DNA from: Rhodospirillaceae bacterium UBA6219
GTDB taxonomy: Bacteria; Pseudomonadota; Alphaproteobacteria; Rhodospirillales; Magnetospirillaceae
Direction: 5' to 3'
Assembly: GCA_002435715.1 (NCBI GenBank)
Contig: DISD01000033.1
Location: 31,423-95,422 of the forward strand
Length of the DNA stretch: 64,000 bases
Positions 7,672-16,306 of the stretch are shown here, piece after piece; position 1 is the stretch's first letter, and the number at the start of each line of letters is the position of its first letter. The translations under genes were made by a program, and so were the position numbers. The notes below the pieces were generated by a model. That model saw nothing but the letters and a program-made list of their open reading frames with translations. It searched no databases and was not told the origin of the DNA.

Positions 7672-10053
7672 GTGCCCGAGTCGACTTCCGAATCCTTGCC
7701 GCCTAAAACCGAGGACAATGTGTTTTTCGGCAAACGGATGGGAATGTGGGGCTGGATCGCCAACATTGCCGGGCTGGTCACCATCATCACCATAGCCGTC
7801 ACCTTTTTGTGGGTGATGAGCTCGTTACCTCGGGTCGAAGGCCGCGTTCCCGCCCGGGGGATGGAATACGCCGCCTCGATCACCCGTAACGAATCCGGGG
7901 TGCCGTTCATCACCGCCCGCTCCGGTCACGACGCCTATTTTGCCCTGGGCTGGATTCACGCCCAGGACCGCTTGTGGCAAATGGAGACGCAACGACGCGT
8001 CGGCGCCGGCCGCCTGGCTGAAATCGTCGGCGTGGCCGGTCTGAAGAACGACCGCTTCATGCGCACCCTGGGTCTTTACCGTCTGGCCGAAAGCTCGTTT
8101 TCGACATTGGATGACGCGACCCAAAGCGCCTTGACCGCCTATGCCGAGGGGGTCAACGCTTGGATCCGCGACAATTCCCACCGCCTGCCTCCTGAATTCC
8201 TGATTCTCGGATTGCGTCCGGAAGCATGGAAACCGGCGGATTCCCTGGTTTGGGGGCGTTTGATGGCCTTACGCCTGACCGCGGACTGGCGCGATGAAGC
8301 GCTGCGCGGCAAATTGGCGGCAAAGCTGCCGGCCAAACAATTGGCGGAATTGTGGCCCGACACCGGCGACGGATTGTCCACCTTGGCCGCCGCCGAAACG
8401 TTCCAATCCGTGTTGGCCGCCCTGCCCGAGGAAGCCTCGCCACGCGATGCCTCGAACGTGGCGGTGCTGTCCGGCAAACGCAGCGCCAGCGGTGCGCCAC
8501 TCTTGGCCAACGACCCGCATTTGCCGTTCCAGATGCCCGGACTTTGGTACTTGGCCTCGGTCGAGGCGCCGGGTTTGCGGCTGACCGGCGCCATGGTTCC
8601 CGGCATCCCCTTTCATCTGATCGCTCATAACGGCCGCATCGCCTGGGGGACCACCACCACCCACGCCGACACCGTCGATCTTTATGTCGAACAATTGGCT
8701 GGTGACGGCGGCTACATGGTGGGGAAAAATTCCCGGCCCTTCGCCGAACATCAAGAAACCATCCTGGTGAAGAACGCCGCCCCGGAAGTCCTGACCATCC
8801 GCGAAAGCCGCCACGGCCCCATCGTTTCCGATTTGGCCGTCGGCCAAAAGGACGGCCAGGTGGTGGCGCTGAAAAGCACCGCCCTGGAAGCCGACGACCG
8901 CACCGCACAAGCCTTTTTCCGCATGGGCCGCAGCGTCGACTGGCGCAGCTTCACCGCCGCCTTGGCCGATTTCCATTCTCCCGTGCAGAATTTCGCCTTC
9001 GCCGACACGTCCGGAACCATCGGCTTCATCACCGCCGGCCGTGTCCCCTTGCGCAGCGGCAAGGCCGATGGCGCCACCCCCATCGCCGGATGGACCGGTA
9101 ATGGCGAATGGACCGGCTGGATTCCCTTCACCAAGATGCCGCAAGCGGTCAACCCCAAGGCGGGAATGCTGGTCAACGCCAACAACCAGGTGGCTGGCAG
9201 CCGTTATCCCTATCGCCTGGCAAAAAGTTGGCATGAAGGATTCCGCGCGCGGCGTTTGCTGGATTTACTGGAAGCCAAGACCGCGTTGACGGTGGACGAC
9301 ATGCTGGCGATCCAAATGGACAAGCGGTCGTTGGCGGCCGAAGAATTCAAGGAATTGCTGGATTCCCCCGAAGGCTTGTCCCCCAACGCCGCCCGTGCCG
9401 CCGCCATGATTCAGACCTGGGACGGTACCATGGACAAGGATCGGCCCGAACCGCTGATCTATAATCTGTGGCTGGACAAGATGTGGCGGAACATGGTCGC
9501 CGACGAATTGGGTGACGATTTCGACGCCATGCGGAAAGTCCGGCTGCGCGCCTTGGGCGACATGCTGGCCAGCAACCGCCATTGGTGCGACGACGTCAGC
9601 ACGGAAAAGGCCGAAAGCTGCGAAGACTTGGTCAGCCGCTCGTTGGAAGCGACGTTGGCGGATCTGTCGGCCCGTTTCCCCGATAAAAGCCTGGAACAAT
9701 TGCGCTGGGGCGATCTTCACCAGGCGCGTTTCACCCACCCGTTGATGGGACGCCTGCCCTTGGCCAATCACCTGAGCGACAGCCAATTCGCCACCGACGG
9801 CGACGATTACACCATCAGTCGCGGAACCTTCGCCCCCGGCCAGTTCACCCATGTGCATGGGGCGGGATTGCGGGTGGTGTTCGATCTGGCCAATTTGGAT
9901 GCCAGCCGTTTCATCATCGCCGGCGGCCAGTCGGGCAATCCGCTGTCGCGTCACTACGACGACCTGATGCCGGCTTGGCTGGAAAACCGGGGCATGACCC
10001 TGGTGAAACCAGCGGAAGGGGCCGCTTCCATCTCGCTGGAGCCCGGATACTGA
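7672..10053 (+). CDS. Penicillin acylase family protein, membrane anchored
   Basis: Ntn-hydrolase (793 residues) of the penicillin/AHL acylase superfamily, normally self-cleaved into alpha and beta chains that hydrolyse amides. An N-terminal membrane segment (about residues 27-49 from this start) is followed by the alpha-chain motif GWIHAQDRLWQME. The likely autocatalytic nucleophile is Ser261 in DASNVAVLSGKRS, just before GAPLLANDPHLPFQ. Later motifs such as HNGRIAWGTTT and the GQSGNPLSRHY end also fit. GTG 7672 is chosen because GGAG lies six bases before it; the frame extends upstream to TTG 7591. The substrate (beta-lactam, N-acyl homoserine lactone or other amide) cannot be told from sequence. 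It is divergent from mce. Confidence 0.9.
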   Translation: MPESTSESLPPKTEDNVFFGKRMGMWGWIANIAGLVTIITIAVTFLWVMSSLPRVEGRVPARGMEYAASITRNESGVPFITARSGHDAYFALGWIHAQDRLWQMETQRRVGAGRLAEIVGVAGLKNDRFMRTLGLYRLAESSFSTLDDATQSALTAYAEGVNAWIRDNSHRLPPEFLILGLRPEAWKPADSLVWGRLMALRLTADWRDEALRGKLAAKLPAKQLAELWPDTGDGLSTLAAAETFQSVLAALPEEASPRDASNVAVLSGKRSASGAPLLANDPHLPFQMPGLWYLASVEAPGLRLTGAMVPGIPFHLIAHNGRIAWGTTTTHADTVDLYVEQLAGDGGYMVGKNSRPFAEHQETILVKNAAPEVLTIRESRHGPIVSDLAVGQKDGQVVALKSTALEADDRTAQAFFRMGRSVDWRSFTAALADFHSPVQNFAFADTSGTIGFITAGRVPLRSGKADGATPIAGWTGNGEWTGWIPFTKMPQAVNPKAGMLVNANNQVAGSRYPYRLAKSWHEGFRARRLLDLLEAKTALTVDDMLAIQMDKRSLAAEEFKELLDSPEGLSPNAARAAAMIQTWDGTMDKDRPEPLIYNLWLDKMWRNMVADELGDDFDAMRKVRLRALGDMLASNRHWCDDVSTEKAESCEDLVSRSLEATLADLSARFPDKSLEQLRWGDLHQARFTHPLMGRLPLANHLSDSQFATDGDDYTISRGTFAPGQFTHVHGAGLRVVFDLANLDASRFIIAGGQSGNPLSRHYDDLMPAWLENRGMTLVKPAEGAASISLEPGY

Positions 10054-10054
10054 A

Positions 10055-10081
10055 AAGGCGCCGCGAGCAACGCGGCGCCTT
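10055..10081 (-). terminator. Terminator between acylase and flavin reductase genes
   Basis: An 11-bp perfect stem (AAGGCGCCGCG at 10055-10065 with its complement at 10071-10081) and a 5-base loop, between convergent genes. The - strand reads TTTT after the stem and the + strand does not, so it mainly suits the flavin reductase transcript. Confidence 0.7.
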
Positions 10082-10106
10082 GACGGAAACCCGGTCCAAC
10101 AGAAGC

Positions 10107-10595
10107 TTACAAAGCGCCCCCGTTGTCCATGTAAGCCCCACGGAAATAGATCAAGGGCGCGCCGCCTTCCTGGTAATGGATGGTTTCGACTTCGCCGATG
10201 AAGATGACGTGGTCGCCACCGTCGATGGTGTTGACAAGCTTGCATTCCAGATTGCCGATGCAACCCGACAGCACCGGAACACCACCGGCCCCGGTTTCGC
10301 TGACCACGCCGGCCCATTTGTCATCGGAACGACCGGCGAAACGGATGGACAGGTCGCGCTGCCCTTCCGCCAGCATGTTGATGACGAAACGGCCGCTGTT
10401 CTTGTAGGCGGCCAGGCTGGACGTCTTGTTGCCCAGGCAGAACAGCACCAGCGGCGGCTCCAATGACAACGAGGAGAAGGCGCTGACCGTCACGCCAACC
10501 GGACTGTTATCTTCGGGGTTGACCGTGGTGACAACGGTCACGCCGGTGGCGAAACAGCCCAGGGCCTTGCGGAAGGAACGCGAATCGACAGTCAT
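10107..10595 (-). CDS. Flavin reductase domain protein (HpaC-like)
   Basis: 162-residue FMN-binding split-barrel protein of the flavin reductase family, which supplies reduced FMN/FAD to a partner monooxygenase. The N-terminal pattern FRKALGCFATGVTVVTT, then VTVSAFSSLSLEPPLVLFC and GRFVINMLAEGQ, is characteristic. The start is taken at ATG 10595; longer in-frame forms lack family similarity upstream, though the ribosome site here is weak. No oxygenase partner is adjacent, so the pathway is unknown. Confidence 0.88.
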   Translation of the reverse strand: MTVDSRSFRKALGCFATGVTVVTTVNPEDNSPVGVTVSAFSSLSLEPPLVLFCLGNKTSSLAAYKNSGRFVINMLAEGQRDLSIRFAGRSDDKWAGVVSETGAGGVPVLSGCIGNLECKLVNTIDGGDHVIFIGEVETIHYQEGGAPLIYFRGAYMDNGGAL

Positions 10596-10683
10596 TGAAA
10601 CAAGCCTGCTCTTGATGGTGACGGAATATGACATTACTTGGGCCGATACCACTAGGTCAAATGGCGGCTGAAGGAAAGCCCCC

Positions 10684-10709
10684 AAAGCCTGTCCGCATCA
10701 GGTTTTTTT
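10684..10709 (+). terminator. Hairpin with U-run in the motA leader region
   Basis: AAAGCCTG (10684-10691) can pair with CAGGTTTT around a 7-base loop (one G-U pair), followed by T residues to 10709. It resembles an intrinsic terminator on the + strand about 105 bases before motA, where no + strand gene ends. It could insulate motA or act as an attenuator. Confidence 0.4.
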
Positions 10710-10814
10710 GTCAAAATCGAAGTTGACTGGCGACACGGGAGGGGAAATATAGCATTCTCCGAAACGGTCATAATGGCCATGTGGTGTCCCGAAGGACCGC
10801 AGCAGGGGAAGTGA

Positions 10815-11675
10815 ATGTTCGCGATCATCGGCATTGTGGTGACGATAGCATGCGTGATTGGCGGCTATGCCGCTTCAGGCGGTCACCTTGACGTGCTGTG
10901 GCAACCCTTCGAGTTCATCATCATCTTGGGCGCCGCCTTTGGATCGATGTTATTGGGTAACCCCAAAGATATCATCATGGGCGTGTTCAAAAAGTTCGGC
11001 ATGATCTTTAAAGGGCCGCATTACAAGAAAGACGCTTTCGTCGAAATGCTGTCCATGCTGTACGCGGTGTTCAAGCTGGCCAAGACCAAGGGCGACCTGG
11101 CTTTGGAAAGCCATGTGGAAAAGCCCGATGAAAGCCCGCTGTTCCAGAAGTTTCCCGGTTTTTCCGGCGATCACCACACGCGGACGTTCTTTTGCGACTA
11201 CCTGCGCCTGCTGACGCTTGGCACCTCCAACGCCCACGAGCTGGAATCCATCATCGACGGCGAGTTGGAAGCACACCACAAACATTACCACGAAATTTCC
11301 CACGCAGTGAATCTGGCCGCCGACGCCATGCCCGCCTTGGGTATCGTCGCCGCGGTGCTGGGCGTCATCCACACCATGGGGTCGATCACCGAACCGCCGG
11401 AAGTGCTGGGCCACCTGATCGGCGCGGCGCTGGTCGGCACCTTCACCGGCGTGTTGGTTTCCTACGCCTTCGTCGCCCCCTTCGCCCGCAACATGCAGAT
11501 GTGCTTCGATTCGGACCATTATTATCTGGTGGCCATCAAGTCGGGGCTGTTGGCGCATATGCAGGGTTACGCGCCGCAGGTTTCCATCGAATTCGCCCGC
11601 AAGGTTCTTCCCGACGCCCTGCGCCCCACCTTCCAGGAACTGGAAGAAGTGGTCACCAACCTGCCGCCAGACTGA
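10815..11675 (+). CDS. motA: Flagellar motor stator protein MotA
   Basis: 286-residue four-helix stator subunit that, with MotB, conducts ions and drives flagellar rotation. The N terminus MFAIIGIVVTIACVIGGYAASGG and the central SMLLGNPKDIIMGVFKKF match MotA. The large cytoplasmic loop carries charged residues, and the final pair of membrane helices holds ALGIVAAVLGVIHTMGSI and the conserved Pro-containing segments. ATG 10815 follows AGGGGAAGTGA closely. motB lies 16 bases downstream. Length and pattern resemble the long proton-type MotA, unlike the shorter copy at 48 kb. Confidence 0.95.
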   Translation: MFAIIGIVVTIACVIGGYAASGGHLDVLWQPFEFIIILGAAFGSMLLGNPKDIIMGVFKKFGMIFKGPHYKKDAFVEMLSMLYAVFKLAKTKGDLALESHVEKPDESPLFQKFPGFSGDHHTRTFFCDYLRLLTLGTSNAHELESIIDGELEAHHKHYHEISHAVNLAADAMPALGIVAAVLGVIHTMGSITEPPEVLGHLIGAALVGTFTGVLVSYAFVAPFARNMQMCFDSDHYYLVAIKSGLLAHMQGYAPQVSIEFARKVLPDALRPTFQELEEVVTNLPPD

Positions 11676-11691
11676 TTAAGGCTTAACCGAC

Positions 11692-12615
11692 ATGGCCGAA
11701 GGCCAGCAGATCATCATCAAGCGGGTCAAGAAGGTTGCCGGCGGTGCCCATGGCGGCGCCTGGAAAGTGGCTTATGCCGACTTCGTGACCGCCATGATGG
11801 CGTTCTTCCTGCTGCTGTGGCTGTTGAACGCGGTGACCGAAGAACAGCTGACCGGCATTTCCAACTATTTCGCCCCGTCCATGGCGTCAAAAAGCGCGTC
11901 GGGGGCCGGCGGCATCCTGGGCGGCCAAGTGATCGGCGAAGGCGCCCAGGTGTCCATGACCTCGTCGCCCAGCTTGGTTCAGCACCTTCCCCCTTCTTCC
12001 ATCGGTCCGGGGGGCGAGGATCTGACCTCGGCCGCCACGGAACCCATGGAAGGAATGAGCGAGGCGGAGTTCAAGGAAAAGCTGGCCGAACGCGAACAGC
12101 AGAAGTTCGACAAGGCCAAGGACGTGCTGGAAAACGCCGTCAAGGGTATCCCCGAGCTGCAGAAATACGAAGGCTCGTTCCTGGTGGACAACACCCCGGA
12201 AGGCCTGCGCATCCAGATCACCGACCAGGAAGGTCTGGCCATGTTCCCGTCGGGCAGCTCGGCCATGTTCGGCCATACCAGGGCGTTGCTGGACTTGGTG
12301 TCGCGCATCGTCAACCAGATGCCCAACAAGATCAGCATCACCGGCTATACCGATTCCATCCCGTTCCGCGATCCGTCCGGCTATACCAATTGGGAATTGT
12401 CGGCCGACCGTGCCTTGGCCAGCCGCCGTGCCCTGTTGATGTCCGGTGTGCCCGAAGATCGCGTCGATCGTGTGGTTGGCCGCGCTTCGTCGGATCCGCT
12501 GGTCAAGGACGACCCGAAATCCCCGCGCAACCGCCGTATCAGCATCATCTTGCTGCGTGAGAGCGATACCACGGAACCTCCGCAGACCCCGGTCACCCCC
12601 GGCACCAAACCCTAG
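11692..12615 (+). CDS. motB: Flagellar motor stator protein MotB
   Basis: 307-residue partner of MotA. A short basic cytoplasmic N terminus leads into the single membrane helix AWKVAYADFVTAMMAFFLLL, in which Asp30 is the ion-binding residue. An acidic linker with the plug region follows, then a C-terminal OmpA-like peptidoglycan-binding domain (about residues 160-285) with ITGYTDSIPF and the NWELSADRALASRRAL helix. It is coupled to motA by a 16-base gap. No other flagellar genes are adjacent. Confidence 0.95.
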   Translation: MAEGQQIIIKRVKKVAGGAHGGAWKVAYADFVTAMMAFFLLLWLLNAVTEEQLTGISNYFAPSMASKSASGAGGILGGQVIGEGAQVSMTSSPSLVQHLPPSSIGPGGEDLTSAATEPMEGMSEAEFKEKLAEREQQKFDKAKDVLENAVKGIPELQKYEGSFLVDNTPEGLRIQITDQEGLAMFPSGSSAMFGHTRALLDLVSRIVNQMPNKISITGYTDSIPFRDPSGYTNWELSADRALASRRALLMSGVPEDRVDRVVGRASSDPLVKDDPKSPRNRRISIILLRESDTTEPPQTPVTPGTKP

Positions 12616-12666
12616 AAATACTGTGATCACGACCTACATGGGGGACTGGACACAGGAGAGGCCCCA

Positions 12667-13143
12667 ATGAACGGTTCCGTCACCATCATTCCGCCGAACG
12701 CGGCCTACGACGATCCTTCCGCCTATCACGGCACCACCAGCAAGCGCGTCTTCGCCTATATGGTGGATGCCGTGGTCGTCTGTATGGCCGGGGCGGCGGT
12801 GTGGATCGGTATGGGGATTGTCGGCCTGGCGACCTTGGGGTTACTGCTTCCGCTTCAGCCCTTGATGGTGGCGCTGGTTCCCCTGGTCTATCACGTGGGA
12901 TTGATCGCCTCGCCGGCCGGCGCGACCCTGGGCATGCGGCTTTTCGGCATTCGGGTCGTCGATTCCATGACCGGCGCCCCCCCCAGCTTGGCGCAGGCGG
13001 TCATCCAGATCGTCGCATTTTATGGATCGGTGGCCTTGACCGCTTGGCTGATCTTGATTTTTGCCCTGTTCAACGCCCGTCGACGGACTTTGCACGATGT
13101 CTTAGCCGGAACAGTGGTGGTCAACACCGAAAAGCGACTATAA
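12667..13143 (+). CDS. RDD family membrane protein
   Basis: 158-residue integral membrane protein with three hydrophobic segments. The first begins with the conserved Arg-x-x-Ala-Tyr-x-x-Asp pattern (SKRVFAYMVDAVVV), and the second is followed by GATLGMRLFGIRVVDS; both are typical of the RDD family. The last part, RRTLHDVLAGTVVV, is the usual RDD C terminus. A strong AGGAGAGG site precedes the ATG. RDD functions are poorly defined; some members are proposed ion exchangers. It lies 51 bases after motB and may be cotranscribed with it and with bpt. Confidence 0.88.
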   Translation: MNGSVTIIPPNAAYDDPSAYHGTTSKRVFAYMVDAVVVCMAGAAVWIGMGIVGLATLGLLLPLQPLMVALVPLVYHVGLIASPAGATLGMRLFGIRVVDSMTGAPPSLAQAVIQIVAFYGSVALTAWLILIFALFNARRRTLHDVLAGTVVVNTEKRL

Positions 13144-13174
13144 TAAGTCCGCTTTAGGTCCGAGTTGGTTGGCG

Positions 13175-13900
13175 ATGGATCATATTCCGCTGAAACGTCC
13201 GCATTTCTTTTTCACCACGGCAGCCCTGCCCTGCCCATACCTGCCCGGTCGTCTGGAACGCAAGATCGTCACCGAACTGAACGGTCCCGATTCGGAAAGC
13301 CTGCACGAAGCCCTGTCGCGCGCCGGTTTCCGTCGGTCGCATTCCATCGCTTATACCCCGGCCTGCCCGGGTTGCCAGGCCTGCGTCCCCGTGCGCATCG
13401 TCGTCAACAAGTTCAATCCCAACCGCACCATGCGCAAGGTGGCCACGCACAATGCCGGCCTGATCGCCCGCATGGTGCCGGCCCGGGCCACCGCCGAGCA
13501 ATACAAGCTGTTTTCCCGCTATCAGGAATCGCGCCACAATGGCGGCGACATGGCGCTGATGGGGTTTTACGACTATCGCTCGATGGTCGAAGACAGCCCC
13601 ATCGACACCTTCTTGCTGGAATTCCGCCAAGCCGACGACACCCTGGTGGCGGTGTGCTTGACCGACCGTATGGGCGACGGCCTGTCGGCGGTCTACAGCT
13701 TTTACGAACCCGAGATGCAATCGGCATCCTTGGGCACCTATGTGGTGCTGTGGTTGTTGGAAGAAGCGACCAGGCAAGGTCTGCCTTTCGTCTATTTGGG
13801 CTATTGGATCCCGGAAAGCCGCAAAATGGCTTATAAAACCCGCTTCCAGCCGCTGGAAGCCTTCGGCCCCGACGGCTGGCAACCCCAAAGCGACGGCTGA
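13175..13900 (+). CDS. bpt: Aspartate/glutamate leucyltransferase
   Basis: 241-residue aminoacyl-tRNA-protein transferase that adds Leu to N-terminal Asp or Glu and marks proteins for ClpSAP degradation (N-end rule). The N-terminal block PCPYLPGR, then YTPACPGCQACVPVRI with its Cys cluster, and the C-terminal YLGYWIPESRKMAYK helix are family hallmarks. Annotated as Bpt rather than arginyltransferase Ate because bacterial members of this length are usually Bpt. ATG 13175 is preferred over an in-frame TTG six bases upstream; neither has a strong ribosome site. Confidence 0.9.
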   Translation: MDHIPLKRPHFFFTTAALPCPYLPGRLERKIVTELNGPDSESLHEALSRAGFRRSHSIAYTPACPGCQACVPVRIVVNKFNPNRTMRKVATHNAGLIARMVPARATAEQYKLFSRYQESRHNGGDMALMGFYDYRSMVEDSPIDTFLLEFRQADDTLVAVCLTDRMGDGLSAVYSFYEPEMQSASLGTYVVLWLLEEATRQGLPFVYLGYWIPESRKMAYKTRFQPLEAFGPDGWQPQSDG

Positions 13901-13912
13901 CGCTGCCTTTCA

Positions 13913-13929
13913 GCCTCTCGACGAGAGGC
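13913..13929 (+). repeat. Short perfect hairpin after bpt
   Basis: GCCTCTC at 13913-13919 pairs with GAGAGGC at 13923-13929 around a 3-base loop. It lies 12 bases after the bpt stop codon and has no T-run, so termination by it alone is doubtful. Confidence 0.45.
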
Positions 13930-13973
13930 ATATTACGGAAATCCGAAATACAATCAGTATCTGGCCTTCGTAT

Positions 13974-13986
13974 TGACACCATGTCA
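13974..13986. promoter_or_regulatory. TGACA-N3-TGTCA inverted repeat upstream of TRAP permease genes
   Basis: A perfect 5-base inverted repeat with a 3-base centre, 51 bases before the dctQ start. It could be an operator half-site pair; its TTGACA also resembles a -35 box, but no matching -10 was found at a normal distance. Assignment is speculative. Confidence 0.3.
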
Positions 13987-14037
13987 TAGTGCCCCCGCGC
14001 CAAGAGGTAATACCGGTACAGGTTCTAGGGAGGTTAC

Positions 14038-14592
14038 ATGACGTTGCTGCTGAAACTCAGCGGCCTGATCGACCGTCTGAATACGATGGTCGGCAAGGCG
14101 GTATACTGGTTGGTTTTGTTGGCTGTGCTGGTCAGTGCCGGCAATGCCGTCGTCCGCTACACCTTCAATACCAGCTCGAACGCCTGGCTTGAAATCCAGT
14201 GGTACCTGTTCGCCGCGGTGTTCCTGTTGAGCGCCGGCTATACCCTGCTGCGCAACGAACATATCCGCATCGACGTGCTGACGGCGGGTTTCAGCCAACG
14301 GACCCATGCCCTGATCGACGTCCTGGGCTGCATCTTCTTCCTGTTTCCCATGGCCATCATGATCTTGTGGCTGTCCATTCCCATCTTCGTCGATTCCTTC
14401 GTGACCGGCGAGATGTCCAGCGATGCCGGCGGCCTGATCCGCTGGCCGGCCAAGATCCTGATCCCCATCGGCTTCACCCTTTTGGTGTTGCAGGGCCTGT
14501 CCGAAACCATCAAGCGCGTGGCCTTCCTGGCCGGCAAGATCGACCATTACGGCGCCCCGTCCGCCGGCCATCACGGGGGGGCCCAGGAATGA
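14038..14592 (+). CDS. dctQ: TRAP transporter small permease (DctQ/TakQ type)
   Basis: 184-residue membrane protein with four hydrophobic segments, the small subunit of a tripartite ATP-independent periplasmic transporter. The segment with SNAWLEIQWYLFAAVFLLSA and the following YTLLRNEHIRIDVL are characteristic of TRAP small subunits. It starts 7 bases after a strong AGGGAGG site. The stop codon overlaps the dctM start (ATGA), so the two permeases are translationally coupled. TakP-like binding proteins nearby suggest 2-oxo acids or similar carboxylates as substrates. Confidence 0.93.
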   Translation: MTLLLKLSGLIDRLNTMVGKAVYWLVLLAVLVSAGNAVVRYTFNTSSNAWLEIQWYLFAAVFLLSAGYTLLRNEHIRIDVLTAGFSQRTHALIDVLGCIFFLFPMAIMILWLSIPIFVDSFVTGEMSSDAGGLIRWPAKILIPIGFTLLVLQGLSETIKRVAFLAGKIDHYGAPSAGHHGGAQE

Positions 14593-16160
14593 TCGAATTC
14601 ATTATCGCCAACATGGCGCCGTTGATGTTCGGTGCCCTGGTCCTGTTCCTGCTGTGCGGCTATCCGGTGGCTTTCGCCCTGGGGGCCAACGGCCTGCTGT
14701 TCGGCCTTTTGGGCATGGAACTGGGCCTGTTCCACGTCGAATTGTTCCAGGCGCTGCCCGAACGCGTGTTCGGCATCATGCGCAATGAAACCCTGCTGGC
14801 CATTCCGTTCTTCACCTTCATGGGGTTGATCCTGGAACGCTCGGGGATGGCGGAAGACCTGCTGGACACCATCGGCCAGCTGTTCGGCCCCATCCGGGGT
14901 GGTCTGGCCTTCGCCGTGGTGTTCGTCGGCGCCCTGCTGGCCGCTACCACCGGCGTGGTCGCCGCCTCGGTGATCTCGATGGGGCTGATCTCGCTGCCGA
15001 TCATGCTGCGTTACGGTTATGACCCCAAGCTGGCCACCGGCGTCATCGCCGCCTCGGGCACCCTGGCCCAGATCATTCCGCCGTCCTTGGTGTTGATCAT
15101 CATGGCGGACCAGTTGGGTCGTTCGGTGGGTGACATGTATCAGGGCGCCATGATCCCCGGTCTGGTGCTGACCGCGCTTTACGCCGGCTACATCATCATG
15201 TGCGCGGTGTTCCGTCCCAGCATGGCCCCGGCCCTGCCCCCCGAAGCCCGCACCTTGCGCGGCATGAAGCTGGTGCAGCGCGTGGTGTTCTCGCTGGTGC
15301 CGCCGCTGGTGCTGATCTTCCTGGTTCTGGGGACCATCTTCATCGGTGTGGCCACCCCCACCGAAGCCGGCGCCATGGGCGCCAGCGGCGCCTTGATCCT
15401 GGCCGTCCTGCGTCGTCGCCTGAACGTCGACCTGATGCGGCAGGCCATGGAAAGTACCGCCAAGCTGTCGTCCTTCGTGCTGTTCATTCTGATCGGCTCG
15501 ACGGTCTTCGGCTTGGTGTTCCGTGCCGTCAACGGCGACCTTTGGGTCGAACATCTGATGACCTCGCTGCCCGGCGGCCAGGTCGGCTTTCTGATCGTCG
15601 TCAACATCCTGGTCTTCGTCCTGGCCTTCTTCCTGGACTTCTTCGAACTGGCCTTCATCATCGTCCCCCTGTTGGGACCGGTGGCCGACAAGCTGGGCAT
15701 CGACCTGATCTGGTTCGGCGTACTGCTGGCGGTCAACATGCAGACCTCGTTCATGCACCCGCCCTTCGGCTTCGCCCTGTTCTTCCTGCGCTCGGTCGCC
15801 CCCAAGGACGATTACGACGACAAGGTCACCGGCAAGCGCATCAAGGGCATCAAGACCACCGACATCTATTGGGGCGCCATTCCCTTCGTCTGCATCCAGA
15901 TCATCATGGTCTGCCTAGTCATTGCCTTCCCGCAATTGGTGGAAGGATCGTTGGGCAAGCGTGAAAAGATCGACCTGGACAAGGTGCAAATCCAAATCGA
16001 AGCCCCGTCTTATGGCGATGGCGGTGGTTACGGCGGCCCACCCAGCTTCGGAGCTCCGGACCCCTCGGAACCGTCGGATGCGGCGCCTTCCGACCAACCC
16101 GGCGGCGGCGAAGACCCCATGGACGCCATCAAAAAGCAATTACAGCAACAGGGCCAATAA
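14589..16160 (+). CDS. dctM: TRAP transporter large permease (DctM/TakM type)
   Basis: 523-residue secondary transporter subunit with about twelve membrane helices that couples Na+ entry to substrate uptake. Typical stretches are NETLLAIPFFTFMGLILERS, ASGTLAQIIPPSLVLIIMAD and MHPPFGFALFFLRSVAP. I start it at ATG 14589, overlapping the dctQ stop, since the longer open frame upstream is only a shadow of dctQ. Odd feature: after the last helix it carries a 70-residue hydrophilic tail rich in Gly, Pro, Ser, Asp and Gln (about residues 452-523), longer than usual for DctM. A terminator follows. Confidence 0.93.
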   Translation: MIEFIIANMAPLMFGALVLFLLCGYPVAFALGANGLLFGLLGMELGLFHVELFQALPERVFGIMRNETLLAIPFFTFMGLILERSGMAEDLLDTIGQLFGPIRGGLAFAVVFVGALLAATTGVVAASVISMGLISLPIMLRYGYDPKLATGVIAASGTLAQIIPPSLVLIIMADQLGRSVGDMYQGAMIPGLVLTALYAGYIIMCAVFRPSMAPALPPEARTLRGMKLVQRVVFSLVPPLVLIFLVLGTIFIGVATPTEAGAMGASGALILAVLRRRLNVDLMRQAMESTAKLSSFVLFILIGSTVFGLVFRAVNGDLWVEHLMTSLPGGQVGFLIVVNILVFVLAFFLDFFELAFIIVPLLGPVADKLGIDLIWFGVLLAVNMQTSFMHPPFGFALFFLRSVAPKDDYDDKVTGKRIKGIKTTDIYWGAIPFVCIQIIMVCLVIAFPQLVEGSLGKREKIDLDKVQIQIEAPSYGDGGGYGGPPSFGAPDPSEPSDAAPSDQPGGGEDPMDAIKKQLQQQGQ

Positions 16161-16179
16161 GCCCCCCCCCAAACAAAGA

Positions 16180-16207
16180 CCCCCGGCCCGCAAGGACCGG
16201 GGGTTTT
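16180..16207 (+). terminator. Terminator of the dctQM operon
   Basis: CCCCCGG at 16180-16186 pairs with 16197-16203; two further C-G pairs inside a single mismatch leave a GCAA tetraloop. TTTT follows on the + strand. Confidence 0.8.
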
Positions 16208-16258
16208 CATGCCGTCTTGTCTACCGTTCCCTTTCGAATCCGATGGTACAACCGACAC

Positions 16259-16289
16259 AAAAAAGCCCCGGCCGAAAGTCCGGGGCTTT
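16259..16289 (-). terminator. Terminator of the downstream TRAP binding-protein gene
   Basis: AAAGCCCCGG at 16262-16271 is the complement of 16280-16289 around an 8-base loop; the - strand ends in a run of six T. It lies 18 bases past the end of the binding-protein gene and back to back with the dctQM terminator. Confidence 0.85.
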
Positions 16290-16306
16290 GCTGGAACCGG
16301 GGTTCC

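Noticed and set aside
14199..14588. Long N-terminal extension of DctM
   Set aside because: This part is out of frame with dctQ and has no similarity; dctM starts at 14589 with ATGA overlap.
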